Source of the DNA: Gammaproteobacteria bacterium
Lineage (GTDB): Bacteria > Pseudomonadota > Gammaproteobacteria > Pseudomonadales > Azotimanducaceae
Direction: 5' to 3'
NCBI GenBank assembly: GCA_018647445.1
Contig: JABGTE010000110.1
Span: forward strand, 1-39,532
Length of the DNA: 39,532 bases
Shown here: positions 1-8,615 of the stretch, one piece after another
Layout: the number at the start of each line of letters is the position of its first letter
How positions within the stretch are numbered: the stretch's first letter is position 1
Program-made: the position numbers and the translations under genes
Notes under the pieces: model-generated
What the model saw: only the letters and a program-made list of their open reading frames with translations
The model's database searches: none
Told to the model about the DNA's origin: nothing

Positions 1-39
1 CCAGAGAGACGTATCACCATATTGACCAGGGACTACAAG

Positions 40-267
40 ATGCTGCTTAAAACAATCGTCGTATTACTACTGCTCGCAAATATTATTGCTCTGGGTACTG
101 CCTTTTACGCAATGATGCACGATATGGGTGAAGAAAAAGTCAGCCGAACGGCTAAATTCCTGACAATTCGCGTGTCGCTTGCAGCGCTACTACTAGTTGT
201 CGTCGTCTACGGGCTCTTCACCGGACAACTGGGCATCGCCGCCCCATGGCACCCTACCTTATCGTAG
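40..267 (+). CDS. DUF2909 family small membrane protein (twin transmembrane protein)
   Basis: 75-residue protein with two hydrophobic segments (about residues 5-27 and 43-60) joined by a short charged loop, the pattern of the DUF2909 'twin transmembrane' family often found beside cytochrome c oxidase genes. Its role is unknown; the neighbourhood suggests oxidase assembly or stability, which is inference. An in-frame TTG exists at 22, but the ATG at 40 is preferred because a purine-rich AGGGAC lies just upstream and family members start near MLKT. It is convergent with coxC, leaving a 64-base gap with no clear terminator hairpin. The upstream region is cut by the window edge. Confidence 0.7.
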   Translation: MLLKTIVVLLLLANIIALGTAFYAMMHDMGEEKVSRTAKFLTIRVSLAALLLVVVVYGLFTGQLGIAAPWHPTLS

Positions 268-331
268 ATGCCTTTCCGCTTGGGCCGTCATCCCTCTCAG
301 CCTTGACCCTGACTTGAGTCCACCCTCGCCG

Positions 332-1246
332 TTAGGTGCCGAGGATGTAAACCAAAATGAAAAGCAACAACCAAACCACGTCAACGAAATGCCAGTACCA
401 CGCCGCTGCTTCGAAACCAAAACAGTCTGTCTTGGTAAAATGTCCTTTCATTGCCCGACCCAACATGACAATCAACATGATCGTTCCAATTGTGACGTGG
501 GCGCCGTGGAATCCAGTTAACATGAAAAAGGTTGAACCAAATATGCCAGAACTTAGTGTCAAGCCATAGTGTGTGTAGGCTTCATAGTACTCAACGCCTT
601 GGCACACCAAGAAGGCCAAACCCAGCGCGATCGTGACCATTAACCAACCAACGATCTTCTTACGCTCGCCATCGTTGATCGCATGATGTGCAAGCGTGAC
701 TGTGAAGCTTGATGCAACGAGCAGCAAAGTATTAACCAATGGTAAACCCCACGCACCAATCACACCCGCTGGAGCAGGAAATTGCTCAGGGTTCGGGTTG
801 TTTAAGAGAGGCCATTCCGGCACGTAATCTGGCCATATCATGCTGCTAGGACCACGCCCTCCCACAACATCGTCTGCTTCACCAATCCAGTCAACGACCC
901 AAAAGCGAACGTAGAAAAGAGCGCCAAAGAACGCGGCAAAAAACATGACTTCAGAGAAGATGAACCAGCTCATGCCCCAAACAAAAGATTTATTCATTTG
1001 TTGGCTATACATTTTAGCGTTGTTTTCTTCGATCACTTTAGAGAACCAGAAAAACAGCGTCGTCGCCATGATCAGGCCACCCATCGCAAACACAGTCGTA
1101 CCAAAATTGCCGCCAGACCCAGACTGAATCTCATTCAGCAGGCTGCCGCCCCCATAAACCGTCAGGAACAGGCCTAAGGATGCAAAAATCGGAAGGGGAC
1201 TGTTATGAGGCACATAATAGCTTTCATAAGTTGAGTCAGAGGACAT
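332..1246 (-). CDS. coxC: Cytochrome c oxidase subunit III
   Basis: 304-residue integral membrane protein, normal length for bacterial subunit III, with seven hydrophobic segments. Typical family stretches are visible, including FHGAHVTIG and the C-terminal WYWHFVDVVWLLLF. Subunit III stabilises the catalytic subunit I of the aa3-type terminal oxidase in the cytoplasmic membrane and helps keep proton uptake active over many turnovers. The ATG at 1246 has an SD GGAG 8 bases upstream. It is the last gene of the coxB-coxA-cox11-coxC cluster, 24 bases after cox11. Confidence 0.95.
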   Translation of the reverse strand: MSSDSTYESYYVPHNSPLPIFASLGLFLTVYGGGSLLNEIQSGSGGNFGTTVFAMGGLIMATTLFFWFSKVIEENNAKMYSQQMNKSFVWGMSWFIFSEVMFFAAFFGALFYVRFWVVDWIGEADDVVGGRGPSSMIWPDYVPEWPLLNNPNPEQFPAPAGVIGAWGLPLVNTLLLVASSFTVTLAHHAINDGERKKIVGWLMVTIALGLAFLVCQGVEYYEAYTHYGLTLSSGIFGSTFFMLTGFHGAHVTIGTIMLIVMLGRAMKGHFTKTDCFGFEAAAWYWHFVDVVWLLLFILVYILGT

Positions 1247-1270
1247 CTGGATTCTCCATTAAATCACTGA

Positions 1271-1828
1271 TTATTCAGCAGCAGCTGATGCTGTCATATC
1301 CGTAATATCAAACAACGTATATGACAAGGTGAGCGTCTGAACAGATTCCGGCAGGTAAGGGTCAATGATAAACCGAAGCGGCATATCAATGGCTTCTCCA
1401 GTCGCAAGGACCTGCTGTTCAAAACAAAAGCACTCGGTTTTATGCATGTATTCCGCTGCGTGAAACGGCGCAACACTCGGAATTGCTTGGGCTGTCATCG
1501 TATAGCCGGCGGGATTGCTCGCATAAAACGTGGTTTGGTTCATTTCGCCAGGCCGGACTTTCATGCTCCGGACCTCAGGTCTAAACGACCACGGCATACT
1601 GGCATTGTTATTGGTTAAAAACTGAACGGTTACCCAACGGTCGGAATCTACCGCGATACCATCTTCGGGAACCACATAGGCACTCGCGGTTTTACCATTG
1701 GCACCCGTCACCTGACAATAAATGTCATACAAAGGCACCAACGCGAAGCCAAAAACAAACATGCCCAAAACCACGCCAACTAACTTGAGCGTGGTTCGGG
1801 TCTGTACATTCTGATCGGTCTGCGCCAT
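1271..1828 (-). CDS. ctaG: Cytochrome c oxidase assembly protein Cox11/CtaG (copper chaperone)
   Basis: 185 residues. One N-terminal membrane anchor (about residues 14-34) is followed by a periplasmic domain carrying the diagnostic CFCF motif at 133-136; another conserved Cys lies just after the anchor (C38 in YCQVTG). Cox11 proteins deliver copper to the CuB site of subunit I. The gene sits between coxA and coxC, the usual place. It starts 14 bases after the coxA stop, with only a weak SD (GAG), so it probably relies on translation through the operon. Confidence 0.95.
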   Translation of the reverse strand: MAQTDQNVQTRTTLKLVGVVLGMFVFGFALVPLYDIYCQVTGANGKTASAYVVPEDGIAVDSDRWVTVQFLTNNNASMPWSFRPEVRSMKVRPGEMNQTTFYASNPAGYTMTAQAIPSVAPFHAAEYMHKTECFCFEQQVLATGEAIDMPLRFIIDPYLPESVQTLTLSYTLFDITDMTASAAAE

Positions 1829-1842
1829 CGGTCGTTACTCGA

Positions 1843-3441
1843 CTACGCCATTGAACGTTCAGGTAGTTCAGGGGGCGTCGAAAAGGTGTGGTAGGGCGCA
1901 GGTGACGCGATGGTCCACTCAAGCCCTTCTGCACCGTCCCAAACTTCGTCGGTCGCTTTTTTACCACCCATGATGCACTTGATCACGATGAACAAAAATA
2001 GCAGCTGACTGAACCCAAAGATAAATGCGCCAACGCTAGAAACCATATTCCAATCTGCGAATTGCAACGCGTAGTCAGGGTAGCGACGCGGCATACCTGC
2101 TAGACCGATAAAATGCTGCGGGAAGAACGTGACATTCACCCCAACGAAGGATAACCAAAAATGCGTCTTACCGAGGGTTTCATCATACATGTTGCCCGTC
2201 CACTTCGGCAGCCAATAATAAGCAGCCGCCATGATGCTAAAGATCGAACCTGGCACTAAGACATAATGAAAATGCGCAACCACAAAGTAGGTGTCGTGGT
2301 ATTGGAAGTCTGCTGGGACAATCGAGAGCATCAGTCCAGACAGCCCACCAATGGTAAACAGAATGACAAAGGCGACTGCAAACAACATGGGTGTTTCAAA
2401 CGTCATCGAACCCTGCCACATCGTCGCTGCCCAATTGAAAACCTTCACGCCCGTCGGCACCGCGATTAACATCGTCGCATACATAAAGTACAGCTCACCC
2501 GCAATCGGCATCCCAACTGTGAACATATGGTGAGCCCAAACGATGAAAGATAAAAATGCAATCGATGCGGTTGCATACACCATTGAGTCGTATCCGAATA
2601 ATTTCTTGCGAGCGAAGGTCGGGATAATCGCTGAGACAATACCGAACGCAGGCAGGATCATAATATAAACTTCAGGGTGCCCAAAGAACCAGAAAACGTG
2701 CTGGAACAAAACGGGATCACCGCCACCGCCAGCGCTGAAAAACGCTGTACCGAAGTGAATATCCATAAGCATCATGGTCACAACGCCTGCCAGAACCGGC
2801 ATCACCGCAATCAAAAGATAAGCGGTAATGAGCCATGTCCAGACGAATAATGGCATATCCATCAAGCGCATACCCGGCGCACGGAGGTTCAGAATTGTGA
2901 CTACGACATTGATAGAACCCATAATCGAGGAAATACCCATTAAGTGCACCGCGAAAATAAAGAAGGTCACACTAGGCGGGGCATATTCTGTCGACAAGGG
3001 CGCATAGAACGTCCAACCAAAGTTTGGCGCGCCGCCTTCCATAAACAGGGTGCTCAGCAACATGCTGAAGGCAAACGGCAAGATCCAGAAACTGTAGTTA
3101 TTCATTCTGGGTAGCGCCATATCCGGCGCACCGATCATCATTGGCACCAACCAATTTGCTAGACCAACAAACGCCGGCATAACAGCGCCAAACACCATGA
3201 TTAGTCCGTGCATGGTTGTCATTTGATTAAAAAACTCTGGCACAACCAGTTGCAAGCCCGGCTGGAACAGTTCGGCACGGATCACCAATGCCATACAACC
3301 ACCGGTCAAAAACATGGCAAAGCTGAACCAAAGGTAGAGGGTGCCTATATCTTTATGGTTGGTCGTTAAAACCCAACGCATCAATCCCTTGTCTGGGCCG
3401 TGATGATGATCGTCGTGATGATTTTCAATAACTGCGCTCAT
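1843..3441 (-). CDS. coxA: Cytochrome c oxidase subunit I (aa3-type, catalytic)
   Basis: 532 residues, catalytic subunit of a type A1 haem-copper oxidase that reduces O2 and pumps protons. Expected residues are visible: heme a ligand H78; D-channel Asp in GAPDMALPRMNN (D107); the HPEVY motif with CuB ligand H255, gating Glu E257 and the Tyr of the His-Tyr crosslink Y259; CuB ligands H304-H305 in WAHHMF; K-channel Lys in PTGVKVF (K333); heme a3 and heme a ligands H390 and H392 in AHFHYV. The N terminus is His-rich (residues 8-14). SD AGGAG lies 8 bases before the ATG. The gene begins 9 bases after the coxB stop. Confidence 0.97.
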   Translation of the reverse strand: MSAVIENHHDDHHHGPDKGLMRWVLTTNHKDIGTLYLWFSFAMFLTGGCMALVIRAELFQPGLQLVVPEFFNQMTTMHGLIMVFGAVMPAFVGLANWLVPMMIGAPDMALPRMNNYSFWILPFAFSMLLSTLFMEGGAPNFGWTFYAPLSTEYAPPSVTFFIFAVHLMGISSIMGSINVVVTILNLRAPGMRLMDMPLFVWTWLITAYLLIAVMPVLAGVVTMMLMDIHFGTAFFSAGGGGDPVLFQHVFWFFGHPEVYIMILPAFGIVSAIIPTFARKKLFGYDSMVYATASIAFLSFIVWAHHMFTVGMPIAGELYFMYATMLIAVPTGVKVFNWAATMWQGSMTFETPMLFAVAFVILFTIGGLSGLMLSIVPADFQYHDTYFVVAHFHYVLVPGSIFSIMAAAYYWLPKWTGNMYDETLGKTHFWLSFVGVNVTFFPQHFIGLAGMPRRYPDYALQFADWNMVSSVGAFIFGFSQLLFLFIVIKCIMGGKKATDEVWDGAEGLEWTIASPAPYHTFSTPPELPERSMA

Positions 3442-3450
3442 CCCTTTCTC

Positions 3451-4629
3451 CTATTCTTTGCTACTAATCAGTGCATTGACTGCTCGGGGCTGCACTAGAT
3501 CGCCCACATTATTACCCCATGCATTTCTTTCATAGGTTACAACCGCTGCGATCTCAGCCGGGTTTAATTGCGCAGCAAAGGCTTGCATCGCCGATCCCGC
3601 TTTACCGTTTACGACGATATCAATGTGCGCGTCGATCGGGCCAATTGCCAAACCCTGTCCAACCAGAGAGGGAAATGCGGGTGGGATACCTTGACCATTG
3701 GCCTGATGACAAGACTGACAGGCCTGAGCATACACTTGCTCGCCCGTTTCCATCAGCTCTGCCATTGTCCAAGTCTTTCCAACCGTTTCATAAACCTGCA
3801 ACGCTTCTTGCTGTTTCATAGCAAGCCAGCTTTCGTACTCCGCTTGCTCGACCGCTTTGACCACGATAGGCATAAACCCGTGATCTTTGCCGCACAGCTC
3901 CGTACATTTGCCGCGATAAATGCCAGGCTCTTCCACGACCGCCCATGCTTCGTGGACAAATCCTGGTATCGCATCCTTCTTGACTGCAAAATCAGGCACC
4001 CACCAAGAGTGAATCACATCATTGGAGGTGATGAGGAACCGGACCCGCTTATTAATCGGGATAACCAGTGGATTATCGACGTCTGACAAGTAGTTTTCGC
4101 GCTTAGGCGTACGGTTATAATACTCATCCGGCGGTGTCAGTAGGCTACTGATGAATTTAACTTCTTGGTTTGGGTCGTCGCTTAAGTACGTATACTGCCA
4201 CTTCCATTGGTAGCCTCGAACTTCAATATCAATGTCTGCGCCCGAGGCATCATACATGTCACGCAAGGTGCTAGTTGCTGGAACCGCCATCCCAATCAGG
4301 ATGAAAATTGGGATGATCGTCCAAGCATATTCTAATTTAGTGCTGTGAGAGAACGTAGCCGGTTTGTGTCCAAGCGACTTTCGATGCACAAGCATCGACC
4401 AAATCATGACGCCAAAGACTAAAACACCAATGACCACACATATGGTAAAAATAAGCATGTGTAGGTCGTAGACCTCGCGCGAGATCGCCGTTACCCCCCT
4501 AGTCATGTTCAAAGCGGACCAATCCGCTAGGGCCTGCCAACTTGAACTCAAGGCAGCCACAGCGATCAACCACTGTAGAGAGGCCTTCAATCGCTGAACC
4601 CCTCCTACTTTGCTTTCTTTTCTTGCCAT
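3451..4629 (-). CDS. coxB: Cytochrome c oxidase subunit II with C-terminal cytochrome c domain
   Basis: 392 residues when started at the ATG at 4629, which has SD GGAG 9 bases upstream; an in-frame TTG at 4644 is less likely. Order: signal or first membrane segment (about 17-36), two further helices (about 55-80 and 102-122), cupredoxin domain with the CuA ligands H207, C242, C246, H250 and M253 (motif CTELCGKDHGFM), then a fused class I cytochrome c domain with CQSCH heme site (304-308) and a likely axial Met at 348. KLEYAW holds the Glu expected at the K-channel entry. Subunit II accepts electrons from cytochrome c; the fused domain is common in proteobacterial oxidases of this type. First gene of the cox operon. 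Confidence 0.96.
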   Translation of the reverse strand: MARKESKVGGVQRLKASLQWLIAVAALSSSWQALADWSALNMTRGVTAISREVYDLHMLIFTICVVIGVLVFGVMIWSMLVHRKSLGHKPATFSHSTKLEYAWTIIPIFILIGMAVPATSTLRDMYDASGADIDIEVRGYQWKWQYTYLSDDPNQEVKFISSLLTPPDEYYNRTPKRENYLSDVDNPLVIPINKRVRFLITSNDVIHSWWVPDFAVKKDAIPGFVHEAWAVVEEPGIYRGKCTELCGKDHGFMPIVVKAVEQAEYESWLAMKQQEALQVYETVGKTWTMAELMETGEQVYAQACQSCHQANGQGIPPAFPSLVGQGLAIGPIDAHIDIVVNGKAGSAMQAFAAQLNPAEIAAVVTYERNAWGNNVGDLVQPRAVNALISSKE

Positions 4630-4984
4630 GTCTCGCAACTCCAACCTAATTGACGATTAAACCTTTGAAGTGGTCTTCAAGGCTGCCCCGCAACCCCGCT
4701 TTTCACTTATTCCCTCTGCCTTTTTAGTGCAGGACTTTTTCCTTATAACCGACTCTCGACATCGAAAGGTGACGGCTCTGTGGCGAACGACTGCCGGATT
4801 ATCAATGTTTTACGACCGAATTGCATCTATCGGCTTATGTCTGCTCGGGTTATTGATGCAGTTTATCGGGCTCAATTACTCGAGTCCTCACCGCTCGCCC
4901 AGAGACCAAATCGCTACCCGCGCGGCCCAGTTGAACGACATCGGGTTCCCGGGGGCGCAAGTATAGCTGTGAGAATGCTTACCC
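4630..4984. other. Intergenic region upstream of the cox operon
   Basis: About 355 bases between the coxB start and the end of the YheV-like gene. It must contain the cox promoter (minus strand), but I found no convincing -35/-10 pair. At 4662-4682 there is an imperfect inverted repeat, TTGAAG-TGGT-CTTCAA with flanking partial matches, which could be an operator or a leader hairpin. On the plus strand a 53-codon ORF (4805-4966) could encode a small membrane protein, listed separately. Confidence 0.5.
4805..4966 (+). CDS. Possible small single-pass membrane protein
   Basis: A 53-codon ORF from ATG to TAG whose N-terminal third is a good membrane helix (IASIGLCLLGLLMQFIGL, about residues 6-23), followed by a polar tail. 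It occupies an otherwise empty interval and runs opposite to both neighbours. Against it: no recognisable SD, only a weak TATAAC box about 55 bases upstream, and no family I recognise. It may be a chance ORF. Confidence 0.2.
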   Translation: MFYDRIASIGLCLLGLLMQFIGLNYSSPHRSPRDQIATRAAQLNDIGFPGAQV

Positions 4985-5182
4985 TCAAGTCATTGGGAAC
5001 TTTAGCGGTACGATTTCATCCGCCCCGGGCGGCGTAGGGACGTCAACCGATTTCGGTCGTGCCTCGGTGAAACCACAGTCGACGCAAAGCACAATATCGC
5101 TTGTGCTCTGGGAATCAAAATAAAGGGTATCTTCGGCCCTGCAGCTCTGACATCGAGCACCTGCAATAAAACGTCGGCTCAT
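4985..5182 (-). CDS. YheV family putative zinc-binding protein (DUF2387)
   Basis: 65 residues. The RRFIAGARCQSC opening closely resembles E. coli YheV (RFIAGAKCPAC), and two CxxC pairs (C11/C14 and C33/C36) form a likely zinc ribbon. The function of the family is not established. Its ATG shares one base with the prlC stop (TGATG), so it is translationally coupled to prlC and lies last in the minus-strand run that starts with the LysM gene. Confidence 0.8.
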   Translation of the reverse strand: MSRRFIAGARCQSCRAEDTLYFDSQSTSDIVLCVDCGFTEARPKSVDVPTPPGADEIVPLKFPMT

Positions 5183-7218
5183 CAGAGAATACCTTCCTGC
5201 TGGAGCAGTGGTGTAATGCTTGGCGCGCGTCCGCGAAAGTCGATGAACAGTTCTAATGCGTCGCGCGCGCCGCCTTGCTCTAAAACGGTGGTCAAAAACC
5301 GTTCACCCGTTTGTCGATTGAAAATACCGTCTTCTTTAAATTTGGAAAAAGCATCTGCACTGAGCACTTCTGCCCATTTATAACTGTAGTAGCCCGCGGC
5401 ATAGCCCATCACATCGCCAAAAATATGGCTGAACCCATTTTGGAACCGATTCGTCTCTGAAATGGGCGTGACCGAAACCGCCGCTCTCACTTCATCCAAG
5501 ATCGTACGCAGCGTCTCGGGCTGACCATCGAATTCATTATGCAGCCTGAAATCAAAGAGGGCGAACTCGAGCTGTCGCACCATCTGCATACCCGACTGAA
5601 AGTTACGCGCTTGCAGCATTTTATCTAACAACGCCAGCGGAAGCGGCTCGCCGGTGTCGACCTGACCCGAAATAAGATTAAGCGCGTCTGGGTCCCAGCA
5701 CCAATTTTCAAGAAATTGACTGGGAAGCTCAACCGCATCCCAAGCAACACCGTTTATACCCGAGACCGATGCGCAATCAACTTGCGTCAGCATGTGATGA
5801 AGCCCATGACCAAATTCATGAAACAAGGTCACGACATCATCGTGGCTAAGCAGAGCAGGTTGATCATTAACTGGTGGTGCAAAATTACACGTCAGAAAGG
5901 CCACCGGCAGAGTTAGCCCATGCGCCGGGTCCTGGCGTCGACATCGGCAGTCTGCCATCCAAGCGCCACCGCGTTTTTTAGCTCGAGCGTATAAATCAAA
6001 GTAAAAACGTGCAAGCGGTACGCCTTGTCGACGAATCAGGTAGGTGGTGACATCTGGGTGCCAGACCGACATATCGGTCACCGGGATAACCTCAATACCG
6101 AAGATTCTTTGAACAATCTCGAATAAGCCGTCGATGACTTTTTGAACTGGAAAATACGGTCTTAGGTCCTCATCCGACAAATCAAACCGATGCCGTTTCA
6201 ATCGATCGCCGCAAAAAGCCACATCCCAAGGATGAATCGAGGACAACCCCAAGGCCTCCAGCCCATACCGCGCAATGTCATCAAAATCCTGCTCAGCCAC
6301 CGATTTAGAATGATTGCTTAGATCCAATAAAAAGGTCATTACGGCGTCCGGACTCTCAGCCATTTTGGTCGCAAGACTCAGTCCAGAAAATTGCTCAAAC
6401 CCCAGCAGATTTGCGAGCGCAATCCGGTCTTCTAAAATTTTTTGTACCAAGCCCGTGTTATCAAACTGACCCGCCTGCGGGCCCAGTTCAGACGCCCGTG
6501 TTGTATAGGCTTCATAAACCTCTTGCCGCAAACCTCGATCTGTAGCGTGCGTCATTACAGATGAATAACTTGGACTGCTCAGATCAAGTAGATAACCGTC
6601 ATAGCCTTTTAAATCTGCTGCTTGTCTTGCCAGCGCAATGGCGGTCTCTGGGAGCCCATCCAACTCCGCTTTCTCTGTAATTACCTTTTCCCAAGCATCC
6701 GTTGCATCCAAGATATGCTCGGAAAATAGACTGGTCTGCTCACTAAGTCGTTGTTTGAGTTCACCATAACGCTTTCGGTCGGCGGGGGTTAAGGCAACGC
6801 CCGATAATCGAAAATCACGTAAGGCATTGGCGACGGCTTTGCAGTCGGCGGGGGTTAAAGGCAATGCCGTTTGCTGGGCGGCAATCGCTTCATAAATTCC
6901 CAGCAAGTCCCGGTCTTGACCAAGCTCGGTTTCATACGCGCTCAGCAAAGGCAAGCAGGTGTTATAAGCCGTTCTTAACGCATCATGGCTCATAACCGCG
7001 TTTAAATGCTCAACGGGCGCCCAAGCTTCGTTTAAACGGGCACCGAGCCGTTCAAGGGCATGAAAAGTCTGAACCAGATCAGCACTCTTAGCCCTGTCCT
7101 TAATTAAAGCTAATTCAGACCGATTGGCTTTCAAGATGGCCTCAATGGCGGGTACCACGTGCTCAGCAGAAATTGACTCAAAATCAGGAAACGGGCTTTG
7201 TATTAGTAACGCGTTCAA
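5182..7218 (-). CDS. prlC: Oligopeptidase A (M3 family zinc metallopeptidase)
   Basis: 678 residues, the usual length for PrlC/OpdA. The thermolysin-like zinc site HEFGH is at 467-471, with the third ligand Glu in AVELPSQF near residue 497. This cytoplasmic enzyme degrades short peptides, including released signal peptides. The N-terminal region is helical and carries two LTPAD segments (near residues 121 and 143) encoded by an identical 15-base repeat. It follows aroE by 24 bases and overlaps the YheV-like gene by one base. SD AAGGAG lies just upstream of the ATG. Confidence 0.95.
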   Translation of the reverse strand: MNALLIQSPFPDFESISAEHVVPAIEAILKANRSELALIKDRAKSADLVQTFHALERLGARLNEAWAPVEHLNAVMSHDALRTAYNTCLPLLSAYETELGQDRDLLGIYEAIAAQQTALPLTPADCKAVANALRDFRLSGVALTPADRKRYGELKQRLSEQTSLFSEHILDATDAWEKVITEKAELDGLPETAIALARQAADLKGYDGYLLDLSSPSYSSVMTHATDRGLRQEVYEAYTTRASELGPQAGQFDNTGLVQKILEDRIALANLLGFEQFSGLSLATKMAESPDAVMTFLLDLSNHSKSVAEQDFDDIARYGLEALGLSSIHPWDVAFCGDRLKRHRFDLSDEDLRPYFPVQKVIDGLFEIVQRIFGIEVIPVTDMSVWHPDVTTYLIRRQGVPLARFYFDLYARAKKRGGAWMADCRCRRQDPAHGLTLPVAFLTCNFAPPVNDQPALLSHDDVVTLFHEFGHGLHHMLTQVDCASVSGINGVAWDAVELPSQFLENWCWDPDALNLISGQVDTGEPLPLALLDKMLQARNFQSGMQMVRQLEFALFDFRLHNEFDGQPETLRTILDEVRAAVSVTPISETNRFQNGFSHIFGDVMGYAAGYYSYKWAEVLSADAFSKFKEDGIFNRQTGERFLTTVLEQGGARDALELFIDFRGRAPSITPLLQQEGIL

Positions 7219-7242
7219 CGTAACACTCCTTGAGGACTAGGT

Positions 7243-8049
7243 TTAACTCAGCATTTCTGTGCGAACCATTTGTGTATCTGGCGACAATTCAAACCAAATG
7301 TAAAAGGCGGCAGCGGCTTGTTCAATTAACATCCCGAACCCATCTGCCCGATGCTTTGCCCCCAAGCCGGAAGCCCATTGCAAAAAAGGCGTTTCAGAAT
7401 CGCTGTAGCTTAGATCATAACAAAATGAACCGGGCCCAATGATTCGGCTGGGCAGATCCGGTGCGCTGCCTTTTAAGCCTGCCGCACTCGCGTTGATAAT
7501 AAGATCGTATTGCGCATCCAGCTGCTCGAGGGTTTTCGCCTCAAGTTGCGAGCTGGGCACCAAACGAACAAGTTGCTCAGCACGCTGGGGCGTGCGGTTC
7601 CAAACGTGCAACGTCTCGGGCGCCTCCCGCAGCAACGCTGGCACCACCCCCTGAGCCGCGCCGCCAGCACCAATCAAGAGCACCCTTCGGCCGTGAATCG
7701 ATTGCTCAAGATGGTCTTTAAGGTCCGTAATCAGGCCCTGGGCATCGGTGTTATAGCCGTAAACCTTTCCATTGGGTGCGAAATCTAGCGTATTAATCAC
7801 ACCCAGACCGATCGCATCTCCTTTAACCTCGTCGCACAGCGCGAGAGCTTGAGACTTAAATGGGACCGTAATGTTACAACCGCGTGCGCCCTGCCGGATC
7901 AGTTCAGCAACAGCCTGCGCGAGACCATCCGCTGGCACCAAGACTTTCTGATAGTTCAACGCGATCCCAAATTGCTGTGCAAACAGGCCATGGATCTCAG
8001 GCGACCGACTGTGCGCTATCGGGTTGCCAAACACGGCAAGGTTAATCAT
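7243..8049 (-). CDS. aroE: Shikimate dehydrogenase (NADP+)
   Basis: 268 residues, family length. It reduces 3-dehydroshikimate to shikimate in aromatic amino acid synthesis. The substrate-binding SRSP (14-17), catalytic K65 in NITVPFK, catalytic D102 in NTDAQG, and the Rossmann GAGGAAQG are all present, as is the NRT segment typical of NADP binding. Its ATG overlaps the tsaC stop by 4 bases (ATGA), so the two are translationally coupled. A tsaC-aroE pairing next to dprA is common in gammaproteobacteria. Confidence 0.95.
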   Translation of the reverse strand: MINLAVFGNPIAHSRSPEIHGLFAQQFGIALNYQKVLVPADGLAQAVAELIRQGARGCNITVPFKSQALALCDEVKGDAIGLGVINTLDFAPNGKVYGYNTDAQGLITDLKDHLEQSIHGRRVLLIGAGGAAQGVVPALLREAPETLHVWNRTPQRAEQLVRLVPSSQLEAKTLEQLDAQYDLIINASAAGLKGSAPDLPSRIIGPGSFCYDLSYSDSETPFLQWASGLGAKHRADGFGMLIEQAAAAFYIWFELSPDTQMVRTEMLS

Positions 8050-8615
8050 CTCGCCCCCTGAGGCCGAAGCACTTGCCCTGTCGCCAGATCAATGATTTCA
8101 CTTGGGCCGGTCTGACCGCCCAGTGGGCCGGAAATAATAAAGTCCACTTCAGTGGCAAACTGCTCAGCAACTTCTGACTCAGATAACGCTGCAGGCTCGC
8201 CAGATCGATTCGCTGAGGTCGAAACCATTGGCCCACCAAGCATTTGACACAGAGATTGCACAACCGGGTGAGCAGAGACGCGCAGCGCAACCGTTGCGTG
8301 ATCTCCCCGAATAAAATCCGGACTCACGCCCTGATCCGGGACTAAGAAGGTCACTGGGCCAGGCCAAGACGCATTTAATTGTTGAATTTGATCTTCGTTC
8401 AGGCCCCCAAAATACGGCGCAAACTGATCAATCGATCCGGCCACAAGAATAAGGCCTTGTTTTACCGACCGCTGCTTCATACGCAAAACTCGCATTACCG
8501 CTTGCTCAGAGGCCGGCGAACAGCCCAAACCCCAGACCCCTTCCGTCGGATAGGCAATCACCGCGCCGGATAAGAGCGCTTGGCGATCGCAACCCCCAAT
8601 CTGAGCGTGTCTCAA
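8046..8615 (-). CDS. tsaC: Threonylcarbamoyl-AMP synthase (Sua5/YciO/YrdC family)
   Basis: 189 residues, the short single-domain TsaC type. It makes threonylcarbamoyl-AMP from Thr, bicarbonate and ATP for the t6A modification of ANN-decoding tRNAs. The N-terminal YPTEGVWGLGC segment, the basic LRMKQR motif, the SWPGPVTF stretch and STSANRSG are diagnostic. No ATG or GTG lies at the N terminus. The likely start is TTG at 8615, overlapping the purE stop as TTGA, so coupling to purE probably replaces an SD. Confidence 0.93.
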   Translation of the reverse strand: MRHAQIGGCDRQALLSGAVIAYPTEGVWGLGCSPASEQAVMRVLRMKQRSVKQGLILVAGSIDQFAPYFGGLNEDQIQQLNASWPGPVTFLVPDQGVSPDFIRGDHATVALRVSAHPVVQSLCQMLGGPMVSTSANRSGEPAALSESEVAEQFATEVDFIISGPLGGQTGPSEIIDLATGQVLRPQGAR

